Source of the DNA: Modestobacter sp. VKM Ac-2985
Lineage (GTDB): Bacteria; Actinomycetota; Actinomycetes; Mycobacteriales; Geodermatophilaceae
Direction of reading: 5' to 3'
DNA length: 64,000 nt
NCBI RefSeq assembly: GCF_026967925.1
Contig: NZ_JAPVBI010000002.1
Span: 1,293,628 to 1,357,627 of the forward strand
This document shows positions 39,808 to 48,182 of this stretch, one piece after another. Positions within the stretch are counted from its first letter, which is position 1. Every line of letters begins with the position of its first letter. Both the position numbers and the translations under genes were made by a program. Below the pieces are notes generated by a model. That model made no database searches, was not told the DNA's origin, and saw nothing but the letters and a program-made list of their open reading frames with translations.

Positions 39808-39847
39808 ACCCCCCGGGTCGCCGTCGCACACCCGTGGAGGACCGTCC

Positions 39848-41008
39848 GTGACCACCCCTGAACTGCCCCCTGTGCTCGGCGACGGCACCCGGCTGGTGCA
39901 CGCCGGGGACGACCCGGCGGTGCCGGGCACCCCGCTCCGCCCGTCGCCGGTCTTCGCCGCGCCGTACCACCTCGGCGACGAGGCGCCCGGCTGGCAGGGC
40001 GCCGACGGCTACGCCCGTCCGGACAACCCGACGCTGCGGGTGTTCGAACGCGCGGTCGGCGAGCTGGACGGTGGCGACTGCCTGTCCTTCGCCACCGGGA
40101 TGGCGGCGATCAGCTCCGCCGTCCTGGCGCTCGTCGCCCCCGGCGACCGGGTCGTGCTGCCCGCGGACGGCTACTACGCCACCCGGGTGCTGGCCCGCGA
40201 CGAGCTGGCTCGCTTCGGGGTGCAGGTGCAGCTCGTGCCCACCCTGGAGATCGAGGACGTCGCCGCCCGCGGGGACCTCGACGGCGCCCGACTGGTGCTG
40301 CTGGAGACCCCCAGCAACCCGCAGCTGGACGTCTGCGACATCGCCGCCGTCGCCCGGGCCACGCAGGCCTCCGGCGCGGTGCTGGTGGTGGACAACACCA
40401 CGGCGAGCCCGATCGGGCAGCGCCCGCTCGCGCTGGGCGCCGACGTCACCGTGGGCTCGGACACCAAGGCCCTGACCGGGCACAGCGACGTCCTGCTCGG
40501 GCACGTGAGCACCGCCCGCACCGAGCGCGGCCGGGAGCTGCACACCCGGCTCGCCGCCTGGCGCAAGACCACCGGCAACACCCCCGGGGTGTTCGAGGCC
40601 TGGCTGGCGCACCGGTCGATGGGCACCCTGGACCTGCGGCTGGCCCGGCAGGCCGCCAACGCGGCCGCGCTGTCGGAGCTGCTGGCCGACCACCCGGCGG
40701 TCAGCGGTGTCCGGTGGCCCTGGCGGCCGCAGGACCCGTCGTACGCGCTGGCGACCCGGCAGATGCTGCGCCCCAACGGCGTGGTCTCCGCCGAGCTCGC
40801 CGACGCCGACGCCGTGGCCCGCCTGGTTCGCGGCAGCCGGCTGGTCGCGGCCGCGACCAGCTTCGGCGGCATCCACACCACCGTCGACCGGCGGGCCCAG
40901 TGGGGCGGGGACGCCGTCCCGGCCGGGTTCGTGCGGTTCTCCTGCGGCATCGAGGACACCGCCGACCTGGTGGCCGACCTGACCTCCGCGCTCGGGACCC
41001 TCGGCTAG
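39848..41008 (+). CDS. Cystathionine gamma-lyase-like PLP enzyme
   Basis: A 386-residue Cys/Met-metabolism PLP enzyme: YARPDNPTLRVFE, FATGMAAIS, LLETPSNPQLDV, and the PLP-lysine region GSDTKALTGHSD (K in SxTK). It could act as cystathionine gamma-lyase, beta-lyase or methionine gamma-lyase. GTG preceded by GGAGG. Its stop contains the first bases of the ddl -10. Confidence 0.9.
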   Translation: MTTPELPPVLGDGTRLVHAGDDPAVPGTPLRPSPVFAAPYHLGDEAPGWQGADGYARPDNPTLRVFERAVGELDGGDCLSFATGMAAISSAVLALVAPGDRVVLPADGYYATRVLARDELARFGVQVQLVPTLEIEDVAARGDLDGARLVLLETPSNPQLDVCDIAAVARATQASGAVLVVDNTTASPIGQRPLALGADVTVGSDTKALTGHSDVLLGHVSTARTERGRELHTRLAAWRKTTGNTPGVFEAWLAHRSMGTLDLRLARQAANAAALSELLADHPAVSGVRWPWRPQDPSYALATRQMLRPNGVVSAELADADAVARLVRGSRLVAAATSFGGIHTTVDRRAQWGGDAVPAGFVRFSCGIEDTADLVADLTSALGTLG

Positions 41009-41011
41009 GGT
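41006..41011 (+). promoter_or_regulatory. -10 element for leaderless ddl transcript
   Basis: TAGGGT, whose TAG is the stop of the upstream gene, ends 8 nt before the ddl ATG. Confidence 0.45.
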
Positions 41012-41019
41012 CGGCGGCG

Positions 41020-42198
41020 ATGACCGGGAAGGCGCGCAAGACCAGGGTCGCTGTCGTCTTCGGCGGGCGGAGCGCGGAGCACGCGATCTCCTGCGTGTCC
41101 GCCGGGAGCGTGCTGGCCGCGCTGGACCCGGCGCGGTACGAGGTGGTGCCCGTCGGCATCACCCGGGACGGCCGCTGGCTGCTGCACGACGGCAAGGACC
41201 TGGCGATCGACGACGGGCAGCTGCCCGAGGTCCTCGACGGCACCGCGGTCTCGCTCGTGGGCGACCCGGCCGGTCGCGGGCTGGCGGTGCTGGACGCCGG
41301 GCAGGCGATCGGCCGGCTCACCGAGGTCGACGTCGTCTTCCCGGTGCTGCACGGCGCCTACGGCGAGGACGGCACCATCCAGGGCCTGCTGGAGATGTCC
41401 GGGCTGCCCTACGTCGGCTCCGGGGTCTTCGCCAGCGCTGCGTCGATGGACAAGGAGTTCACCAAGCAGCTGCTCTCCGCGGCCGGGATCCCGCAGGGCG
41501 ACCACGTGGTGCTGCGCGACGCCTCCGGTGCGCTCCGTGCCGACCCGGCGCTGCTGGACGAGGCGGCCCGGGCGCGCCTCGGGCTGCCGGTCTTCGTCAA
41601 GCCCTCCCGCGCCGGCTCCAGCATCGGCATCACCAAGGTCACCGACTGGGCGCAGTTCCCGGCCGCCGTCGCGACGGCGGCTGCGGTCGACCCGAAGGTC
41701 GTGGTCGAGGCCGCGGTGCCCGGCCGGGAGATCGAGTGCGGGGTGCTCGCCGCCCCCGGCGCGGGGCTGCCCGACGTCAGCCTGCCGGCGGAGATCCGGT
41801 TGCGGCCGGGCACCGACTGGTACGACTTCGACGCCAAGTACCTCGAGGACGCCGTCGAGTTCGACGTGCCCGCCGACCTCACCCCCGAGCAAGTGAGTGC
41901 GGTGCAGGAGACGTCCCGCCGGGCCTACCTGGCCCTGGACTGCGCGGGCCTGGCCCGGGTCGACTTCTTCCTGACCACCGACCCGGCGACCGGTGCCGAC
42001 CGATGGGTCGTCAACGAGGTCAACACGATGCCCGGCTTCACCCCGATCTCGATGTTCCCGCGGATGTGGGCCGCCTCCGGGGTCAGCTACCCCGAGCTGG
42101 TCGACCGGCTGGTCGCCAGCGCCCTGGCCGGCCGGGGGCCGGACGCCGGAGAGCTGGACAGCACCCCGCGGGACGGCGCCGTGCTGGGCGCCGGATGA
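41020..42198 (+). CDS. ddl: D-alanine--D-alanine ligase
   Basis: An ATP-grasp ligase making D-Ala-D-Ala for peptidoglycan. 392 residues: VVFGGRSAEHAISCVSA, VLHGAYGEDGTIQGLLE, VKPSRAGSSIGITKV, and the metal-binding VNEVNTMPGFTPISMFP near the C terminus. Start at the ATG (MTGKARK); the frame continues upstream inside the previous gene. Confidence 0.96.
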   Translation: MTGKARKTRVAVVFGGRSAEHAISCVSAGSVLAALDPARYEVVPVGITRDGRWLLHDGKDLAIDDGQLPEVLDGTAVSLVGDPAGRGLAVLDAGQAIGRLTEVDVVFPVLHGAYGEDGTIQGLLEMSGLPYVGSGVFASAASMDKEFTKQLLSAAGIPQGDHVVLRDASGALRADPALLDEAARARLGLPVFVKPSRAGSSIGITKVTDWAQFPAAVATAAAVDPKVVVEAAVPGREIECGVLAAPGAGLPDVSLPAEIRLRPGTDWYDFDAKYLEDAVEFDVPADLTPEQVSAVQETSRRAYLALDCAGLARVDFFLTTDPATGADRWVVNEVNTMPGFTPISMFPRMWAASGVSYPELVDRLVASALAGRGPDAGELDSTPRDGAVLGAG

Positions 42199-42845
42199 CC
42201 TCGCGGCTGCGGCGGGGCGCCGCGGCCGCAGCGCTGCTCCTCTCCCCGGTGTGCACCGGCTGCGCGTCCTCCGACGCCGACCCGGTACCCGAGGCGGCGA
42301 CGTCGATGGCGACCCCGACCAGCGCGGCCGAGTTGGAGGCGCTGCTGGTCGAGGAGGTCCCCTCCGGGCTGCCGCGGGTGCCCGACGACGAGCTGGCCCC
42401 GCCGGCGGGGGAGAAGACGATCGACGACGTCGCCCGGTACGGGGAGGACGCGCAGCGCCAGCAGGAGGTGCTCGCCGACTACGGCTACACCCGCGGCTGG
42501 GAACGCTTCTGGCGCTCGGGGGAGGAGCTGACCAGCGTCTTCATCGACCAGTTCGCCGACCCGGCCGGCGCGGTCACCTACGCCGACGACCTGGCCCGCA
42601 ACGACGCCGAGCACTACGGCGGTGACCTGGACCGCTCGCCCGGCGGGCTGCCGGACGACTGCGTGCTGCTCGCCCAGGACGATCCGGCGCCCGAGACCCG
42701 GATGTCCGGCCCGGCGGTCTTCGCCTGGTGCTCGGTCGGGGTCCTCACCGTCGCGGTCGCGGCCGTCGCCGACACCCCGGAGGCGGCGCGCCGCGAGCTG
42801 GAGGCGGTCACGACCGCTCAGCTCGACCGGCTCCCGACCGGGTGA
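42195..42845 (+). CDS. Putative secreted lipoprotein
   Basis: A 216-residue protein of unknown function. The N terminus (RLRR then a 12-residue hydrophobic stretch) ends at a lipobox-like VCTGC-ASS, so Cys23 is the likely lipid anchor. The mature part is acidic, with two later cysteines (DDC, WCS) that could pair. Resembles actinobacterial 'DUF-like' surface lipoproteins. ATG overlaps the ddl stop. Confidence 0.8.
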   Translation: MTSRLRRGAAAAALLLSPVCTGCASSDADPVPEAATSMATPTSAAELEALLVEEVPSGLPRVPDDELAPPAGEKTIDDVARYGEDAQRQQEVLADYGYTRGWERFWRSGEELTSVFIDQFADPAGAVTYADDLARNDAEHYGGDLDRSPGGLPDDCVLLAQDDPAPETRMSGPAVFAWCSVGVLTVAVAAVADTPEAARRELEAVTTAQLDRLPTG

Positions 42846-42853
42846 CGACGGAT

Positions 42854-42902
42854 CCCCGTGCCTCCCACCACTCGCGAGCTCGCGGCGGGACCCGGCACGG
42901 GG
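42854..42902. terminator. Possible terminator between convergent lipoprotein and DUF3515 genes
   Basis: CCCCGTGCC (42854-42862) can pair with GGCACGGGG (42894-42902), enclosing a smaller CTCGCGAG-type palindrome. Weak evidence; no T-run. Confidence 0.35.
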
Positions 42903-42907
42903 GCCGT

Positions 42908-43534
42908 TCAGTCGGTCGGCTCGGGCAGCGGGGCAGGGGTCGGTTCGACGTAGGGGATCGCGCCGGCGATGAGCGGGCTCAACGCGGTGGGTGCGGCGCT
43001 GTCGGAGCTGGCCGGCACCCGCACCTGCACCGGGACGTTGCGGTCGACCGTCGTCCACACGTAGACGTCGGGGTCGGTGGTGTCGACGAACCACTCCACA
43101 CCGGAGACCAGCAGCGTCTGCGGGCCGCCGACGACGTAGCCGGCCGGCGGTTCCGCGCCGCAGACCAGCACGGTCGCGGGGTCGCCCCAGGCGTAGGCGA
43201 ACGGGCTGTCGGAGTCGACCCGGCGCGAGGTCTCCTCGGCCAGCTCCAGCGGCAGCTGGCTCATCAGCGCCGGGCAGGCGAGATCGGCCTCCGGGGTGAT
43301 GTCCGGGGTGTCGACGGGCAGCGCCGGCAGCTCGGCACGGGGCGCCGAGGTGGTGCCGGAGATCTCCGCGACCGCGTCCGGCTCCTCCGCGGAGTCGGTG
43401 CCGCGGCCCAGGAGGTTGACCAGCACGAGCAGGACGACGACCAGCGGCACCAGGACGGCGGTGGCGATCAGCGCCGCCCGCCGCAACGGGTCCGGGGGCG
43501 GCGGGGTGGCCTGGTCGGGGGCCGGGGTGCTCAA
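42908..43534 (-). CDS. DUF3515 membrane-anchored protein
   Basis: A 208-residue protein: Pro-rich N terminus, one transmembrane helix (~22-42), extracytoplasmic domain with three cysteines (CPALM, VLVCGAEPP) and the pattern VDRNVPVQVRVP, typical of actinobacterial DUF3515. The start appears to be TTG at 43534, 5 nt after the AsnC-type gene's stop; no ATG or GTG lies between that stop and the helix. Function unknown. Confidence 0.8.
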   Translation of the reverse strand: MSTPAPDQATPPPPDPLRRAALIATAVLVPLVVVLLVLVNLLGRGTDSAEEPDAVAEISGTTSAPRAELPALPVDTPDITPEADLACPALMSQLPLELAEETSRRVDSDSPFAYAWGDPATVLVCGAEPPAGYVVGGPQTLLVSGVEWFVDTTDPDVYVWTTVDRNVPVQVRVPASSDSAAPTALSPLIAGAIPYVEPTPAPLPEPTD

Positions 43535-43539
43535 GCGAC

Positions 43540-43773
43540 TCAGAGGTTGACGACGGGGCAGGTCAGCGTGCGGGTGATCCCGTCGACGGACTGCACCCGG
43601 GCGACCACCAGCCGACCGAGCTCGTCGACGGTGTTCGCCTCGGCCCGCACGATGACGTCGTAGGGGCCGGTGACGTCCTCGGCCTTGGTCACGCCGGCGA
43701 TCTCGCTGATGCTCGCGGCGACCGCGGCTGCCTTGCCGACTTCGGTCTGGATCAAGATGTAGGCGTGGACCAC
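43540..43773 (-). CDS. Stand-alone Lrp/AsnC ligand-binding (RAM) domain protein
   Basis: 77 residues (VVHAYILIQTEVGKAAAVAA...) corresponding only to the RAM/ACT-like effector domain of Lrp proteins; no DNA-binding part. GAGGAAGG precedes the GTG, which rules out the longer frame. Such short proteins are widespread in actinobacteria and may bind amino acids or modulate full-length Lrp proteins. Confidence 0.9.
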   Translation of the reverse strand: MVHAYILIQTEVGKAAAVAASISEIAGVTKAEDVTGPYDVIVRAEANTVDELGRLVVARVQSVDGITRTLTCPVVNL

Positions 43774-43895
43774 GGGTTGACCTTCCTCGGGCAGTGCCTC
43801 GACGCCGGCTGCCACGTCGGCAGCGGCGGGGGGTGCGACCGGCCTGCCGAGCAGCGGGCCGATCGGCAACGTACCCCAGCCGGGGGGAGTGACCG

Positions 43896-44936
43896 ATGAC
43901 TCGGCCCCGCCCCCTGGGCCTCCAGCCGGACCCGGACGACAGCGTCGGCGCGGTCGGGGAGTTCGCCGTCATCCACCGGGTCGTGGCCCGCTCCGGCGCT
44001 GCCGCGGTGGCCCAGGTGGGCCCCGGCGACGACGCCGCGGTGCTGCGCACCCCCGACGGCCGGGTGGTGGCCTGCACCGACGTCCTGGTGGAGGGGCGGC
44101 ACTTCCGCCGTGACTGGTCCTCCGCCGAGGACGTGGGGCACAAGGCGGCGGCCGCGAACCTGGCCGACATCGCCGCCATGGGCGCCGTGCCGACCGCGCT
44201 GCTGGTCGGGCTCGCCTGCCCGGCGGGCACCCCGACCACCTGGCTGGAGGACGTCGCCGTGGGAATGGCCGCCGAGTGCGCCCCCTTCGGTGCGGCCGTG
44301 GTCGGCGGGGACACCTCGGCCAGCGCGCCGGACTCCCAGGCGGTCGTGCTGTCGGTGACGGCGCTGGGCGACCTGGGTGGTCGGGCGCCGGTGCTGCGCA
44401 GCGGCGCTCGTCCGGGGGACGTCGTCGCCGTCGCCGGGCGGCTGGGCTGGTCGGCGTGCGGGCTGGCCGTGCTGCGCCGGGGCTTCTCCTCGCCGATCGC
44501 CGCCGTGCGTGCGCACCGCCGGCCGACCCCGCCCTACGCCGCCGGCCCGGACGCCGCGGACGCCGGGGCGACGGCGATGTGCGACACCAGCGACGGGCTG
44601 CTCGCCGACGCCGGTCACCTGGCCGTCGACAGCGGGGTCCTGATCGACCTGGACCGGGCCGCGCTCCAGGAGGCGTTCGTCGACCCCGCCGGGCCGCTGC
44701 CGCAGGTCGCGGCGGCGCTGGGTGGGGACCCGATGGCCTGGGTGCTGACCGGTGGTGAGGACCATGCGCTGGTGGCGACCTTCCCGGCCGGCGCGGTCCT
44801 GCCGGCCGGCTGGACGGTCGTCGGCGCGGTGCGCGCGAGCGGCGACGACGGGCCCGGCGTGCAGGTGGACGGGGTGCCCGCGAGTCGGGTGGCCGAGGAA
44901 CTGGGGGAGGGTGCGGGGCATGTCCACTTCGGCTGA
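43896..44936 (+). CDS. thiL: Thiamine-monophosphate kinase
   Basis: Phosphorylates thiamine monophosphate to the cofactor ThDP, needed by IlvB and the decarboxylase in this window. 346 residues, PurM-like fold: GEFAVIHRVV, GPGDDAAVL, TDVLVEGRHF, NLADIAAMGA, GGDTSAS, DTSDGLLAD and GGEDHALV. A strong GGGGGGAG precedes the ATG. Confidence 0.95.
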   Translation: MTRPRPLGLQPDPDDSVGAVGEFAVIHRVVARSGAAAVAQVGPGDDAAVLRTPDGRVVACTDVLVEGRHFRRDWSSAEDVGHKAAAANLADIAAMGAVPTALLVGLACPAGTPTTWLEDVAVGMAAECAPFGAAVVGGDTSASAPDSQAVVLSVTALGDLGGRAPVLRSGARPGDVVAVAGRLGWSACGLAVLRRGFSSPIAAVRAHRRPTPPYAAGPDAADAGATAMCDTSDGLLADAGHLAVDSGVLIDLDRAALQEAFVDPAGPLPQVAAALGGDPMAWVLTGGEDHALVATFPAGAVLPAGWTVVGAVRASGDDGPGVQVDGVPASRVAEELGEGAGHVHFG

Positions 44937-45453
44937 GGCGCCGGGGGCCGCGTCCGGCCCGGCACAGCTGCGCGTCGTCGGGTACGCCGACCCGGTGGCG
45001 CAGCACCTCATCGAGCGGGTGCAGCAGGAGTACGTCGTCCGGTACGGCGGCCGGGACGCCGCGGTGGTCGACCCGGGCGAGTTCTCCCCGCCGCTTGGGC
45101 TGTTCCTGGTCGCCGAGGTCGACGGGGTGCCGGCCGGCTGCGGTGGCTGGCGCGCGCACGGGGACGGGGTGGCGGAGCTCAAGCGGATGTACGTGGAGCC
45201 CGGCTTCCGGCGACGGGGGCTGGCCGCCCAGGTGCTGGCCGAGCTGGAGCGCACCGCGGCCGCGGCCGGACACGTGCGGCTGCTGCTGAACTCCGGTGAC
45301 CGGCAGCCCGAGGCCCTGGCGCTCTACGAGCGGGCGGGCTACTCCACCGTGGCCGGCTACGGCATCTACGCGGACTCGCCGGAGGCGGTCTTCCTCGGCA
45401 AGGAGCTCATCGCCGGCCGGCCGGTGGCGGAGGAGGACGCATGGGCGTCGTGA
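44920..45453 (+). CDS. GNAT-family N-acetyltransferase
   Basis: A 177-residue acetyltransferase: ELKRMYVEPGFRRRGLAAQ holds the acetyl-CoA-binding R/Q-x-x-G-x-G/A loop, and ALALYERAGY is the usual late motif. ATG lies inside the thiL 3' end (17-nt overlap). Substrate unknown. Confidence 0.92.
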   Translation: MSTSAEAPGAASGPAQLRVVGYADPVAQHLIERVQQEYVVRYGGRDAAVVDPGEFSPPLGLFLVAEVDGVPAGCGGWRAHGDGVAELKRMYVEPGFRRRGLAAQVLAELERTAAAAGHVRLLLNSGDRQPEALALYERAGYSTVAGYGIYADSPEAVFLGKELIAGRPVAEEDAWAS

Positions 45454-46067
45454 CGTTCTCGGCGTCCTTCGGCGCCGGCGGCGCGGAGATCGCCCCGGCC
45501 GTGGCCGAACGGCTCGGCCTGCCCTTCCACGACCGGGTCATCCCGGCGCAGGTGGCCGGCCGGCTCGGGGTCCCGGTGGCCGAGGCCGAGGCCAACGACG
45601 AGACCATCGCCCGTGGGCTGTGGCGGCTGGTCAGCTCGCTGGGCACGATGCCCGACCCGGTGGGCGGGGTGCTGCCCACCGGGTCGCTGCCCGATGAGCG
45701 GGCCTATCGCCAGCAGACCGAGTGGGTGGTGACCGAGATCGCGGCCGGGCCCGGGGGCGTCGTGCTCGGGCGCGCGGGGGCGATGGTGCTGCGCGACCGG
45801 CCCGACGTCCTGCACGTGCGGCTGGACGGGCCGCCGGAGCGCCGGCTGGCGGCCGCGGTCGAGCACCTCGACCGGCCCGTCGAGGAGATGCGCCGGGAGC
45901 AGGAGGCCGCCGACGCCGCGCGGACGGCCTACGTGCGGCACTTCTACCGCTGCGACCCGGCCGAGGCCCGGCACTACCACCTCGTCGTGGACAGCACGGC
46001 GCTGCCGCACGCCACCGTGGTCGACCTGGTGGTCACCGCGGCCCACGCGCGGGGGATCGGCCACTGA
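45441..46067 (+). CDS. Cytidylate kinase-like family protein
   Basis: A 208-residue protein of the cytidylate-kinase-like family (PF13189 style): FSASFGAGGAEIA in place of a classical P-loop, LGLPFHDRVI, VVLGRAGAMVLRDRP, HVRLDGPPERR. The family resembles CMP kinases but its substrate is not established. ATG after GGAGGA, inside the end of the acetyltransferase gene. Confidence 0.87.
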   Translation: MGVVTFSASFGAGGAEIAPAVAERLGLPFHDRVIPAQVAGRLGVPVAEAEANDETIARGLWRLVSSLGTMPDPVGGVLPTGSLPDERAYRQQTEWVVTEIAAGPGGVVLGRAGAMVLRDRPDVLHVRLDGPPERRLAAAVEHLDRPVEEMRREQEAADAARTAYVRHFYRCDPAEARHYHLVVDSTALPHATVVDLVVTAAHARGIGH

Positions 46068-46083
46068 ACCGGCCAGGAACGCC

Positions 46084-46122
46084 GAAGACCCCGGCGGGTC
46101 CTCAGGACCTGCCGGGGTCTTC
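46084..46122. terminator. Bidirectional hairpin terminator before rpmB
   Basis: GAAGACCCCGGCGGGTCC pairs with GGACCTGCCGGGGTCTTC (18 bp with one G-T, TCA loop), between convergent genes. Confidence 0.75.
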
Positions 46123-46154
46123 GCAGCTCGACGGCCCCCTGTCGGGGGCCTGCG

Positions 46155-46346
46155 TCACGCCCGAGCGACCTTGCCCGCGCGGATGCACGAGGTGCAGACG
46201 TTCATGCGCTGGCGGCCGCCGCCGGTCAGCGCGGCGCGGACGGACTGGATGTTCGGGTTCCAACGGCGCGGCGTGCGGCGGTGCGAGTGCGACACCGACA
46301 TGCCGAAACCGGGGCCCTTGCCACACACATCGCACACGGCAGCCAC
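46155..46346 (-). CDS. rpmB: 50S ribosomal protein L28
   Basis: 63 residues, GTG start after GGGAG. Contains SHSHRRTPRRWNPN and two CxxC pairs (CDVC, CTSC), so it is the zinc-binding form. Actinobacteria often also carry a zinc-free copy under Zur control elsewhere. Monocistronic, divergent from the DAK2 gene, as in mycobacteria. Confidence 0.96.
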   Translation of the reverse strand: MAAVCDVCGKGPGFGMSVSHSHRRTPRRWNPNIQSVRAALTGGGRQRMNVCTSCIRAGKVARA

Positions 46347-46465
46347 GGTCGATCACTCCCAGAGAATTGGTCCAGCTGAAGTCAGGTCCTGAAGTCAGTC
46401 GCAGTGCCCGGCGGAGACCCGGGCGGGAGCCCAGGGCATGGTCCTGCCGCGCACAACTGGAGACC

Positions 46466-46471
46466 ACTGTA
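46466..46471 (-). promoter_or_regulatory. Possible -10 of rpmB
   Basis: TACAGT on the minus strand, about 120 nt before the rpmB GTG; the -35 is not clear. Two CTGAAGTCAG direct repeats (46376-46398) lie in the resulting 5' leader. Confidence 0.35.
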
Positions 46472-46567
46472 GCCGGTGCGCACGAGCCGTGTCGGACCGC
46501 CCCGTCCCCCGAGGCCGGGGCGGTGGCGGGAGGGTCGTGGGCACCCGGTCGTGTCGGTGGCCCCCGG

Positions 46568-46573
46568 TACCCT
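46568..46573 (+). promoter_or_regulatory. -10 element for leaderless DAK2-gene transcript
   Basis: TACCCT ends 7 nt before the GTG at 46581; no ribosome site is visible. This spacing is the basis for the start chosen for the DAK2 gene. Confidence 0.5.
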
Positions 46574-46580
46574 GCCGCAC

Positions 46581-48182
46581 GTGCTGGAGGCGCTGGACGA
46601 GGCCGCGGTCGGCCGATGGAGCTCCGCCGTCGTCGACACGCTGACGCAGGCGCGTGGGCGGCTCGACGAGCTGAACGTCTTCCCCGTGCCCGACGGCGAC
46701 ACCGGCACCAACCTGCTGATGACCGCTCAGGCCGCCCATGAGGCGCTGACCGGCGCCGACGGCACCGAGTCCGCCTGGGCCGTTCTTGCCCGCGGCGCCG
46801 TGCTGGGCGCGCGGGGCAACTCCGGGGCGATCCTGGCGCAGCTGCTGCGCGGCCTCGCCGACGGGCTGGCCGACGTCGACCACGTCCACGGGACGGTGTT
46901 CGCCGACGCGCTGGCGTCGGCCGCCGGCACTGCCTACGCCGCGGTCGCCGATCCGGAGGAGGGCACCTTCCTCACCGTGGCCCGGGCCGGTGCCGACGCG
47001 GCCACGGCCGCCGTCGCGGCCGGGCAGGCCGGGCTGGCCGACGTCGTGCGGGCAGCCGCCGAGGGTGCGCTCACCGCCCTGCGGGCGACCACCGAACAGC
47101 TGGCCGCGCTGCGCGACGCCGGTGTGGTCGACGCCGGGGGCGCCGGCTGGTGTCTGGTGCTCGATGCGCTGGTCGGCACGGTCACCGGCACGACGCCGGC
47201 CCGCGCGCCGCTGGACGGGCGGCCGGCCCGGCCCCGCCGGTCACCGTGGCCGGTGCCGGTTGCGCCCGCCCCCGGGCCGGGCAGCGAGGTGCAGTTCCTG
47301 CTCGCCGACACCGACGAGGCCGCCGTCTCCCGGCTGCAGACGCGGCTGGCCGAGCTGGGCGACTGCCTGGTCGTCGTCGGCGTCGACACCCCGGGTGGTC
47401 GGGAGTGGAACGTGCACGTCCACGTGAGCGACGTCGGCGCCGCGGTGGAGGCCGGGATCGAGGCGGGGAGGCCGCACCGGATCTCGGTGACCCCGCTGGC
47501 CCCGGTGCGGGCGCCGGCCGCCGCGGCGGGGGTGCGCGCCGTCCTCGCGCTGGCCTGCTCCGCCGGGCTCGCCGAGCTCTTCGGCGCCGAGGGCGTCACC
47601 GTGCTGACCGCACCGGTCGACGCGGTCGACGAGGACGCCGTCCTGCAGGCGGTGCTGGACACCGGGGCCGAGCAGGTCGTCGTGCTGCCCAACCACTGGG
47701 AGGTCACCGCGGTCACCGCCCGCGCCGCCGACCGGGCCCGCGAGGAGGGCCGGGACGTCGTCGTGGTGCCGACCCGCTCGGCCGTGCAGGGCCTGGCGGC
47801 GCTCGCCGTCGCCGACCCGGCCCGCCGCTTCGGGGACGACGTGATCGCGATGGCCGAGGCCGCCGCCGCGACCCGGTGGGCGGAGGTGACCGTCGCCGAG
47901 CAGGAGGCGCTCACCTCGGCCGGCCGCTGCGCCCCGGGCGACGTGCTGGGCAGCGCGGAGGGCGACGTCGTGGTCATCGGCGCCGACCCGGTCGCCGTCG
48001 CCCGCGACCTGCTGGACCGGCTGCTGTCGGCGGGCGGGGAGATGGCCACCGTCGTGGTGGGGGAGGAGCCCGCCCTCGGCGACGCGGTCTGCGCCCACCT
48101 CTCCGCGGTGCACCCGACGGTCGAGGTGGTCCGCTACGCCGGCGGTGCCGGGGCCGTGCCCCTGCTGATCGGGGTCGAGTAG
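46581..48182 (+). CDS. DAK2-domain protein, FakA fatty-acid-kinase family
   Basis: A 533-residue protein: N-terminal DhaL-type ATP domain (NVFPVPDGDTGTNL with Mg-binding aspartates; GARGNSGAILAQLLRG; VDAGGAGW) and a C-terminal domain of FakA proteins (VLPNHWEVTAVT; VVVPTRSAVQGLAAL). Firmicute FakA phosphorylates fatty acids bound to FakB; the actinobacterial role is less clear. Start chosen at GTG 46581; earlier in-frame codons exist from 46476 but lie before the -10. Placement before recG is conserved. Confidence 0.9.
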   Translation: MLEALDEAAVGRWSSAVVDTLTQARGRLDELNVFPVPDGDTGTNLLMTAQAAHEALTGADGTESAWAVLARGAVLGARGNSGAILAQLLRGLADGLADVDHVHGTVFADALASAAGTAYAAVADPEEGTFLTVARAGADAATAAVAAGQAGLADVVRAAAEGALTALRATTEQLAALRDAGVVDAGGAGWCLVLDALVGTVTGTTPARAPLDGRPARPRRSPWPVPVAPAPGPGSEVQFLLADTDEAAVSRLQTRLAELGDCLVVVGVDTPGGREWNVHVHVSDVGAAVEAGIEAGRPHRISVTPLAPVRAPAAAAGVRAVLALACSAGLAELFGAEGVTVLTAPVDAVDEDAVLQAVLDTGAEQVVVLPNHWEVTAVTARAADRAREEGRDVVVVPTRSAVQGLAALAVADPARRFGDDVIAMAEAAAATRWAEVTVAEQEALTSAGRCAPGDVLGSAEGDVVVIGADPVAVARDLLDRLLSAGGEMATVVVGEEPALGDAVCAHLSAVHPTVEVVRYAGGAGAVPLLIGVE

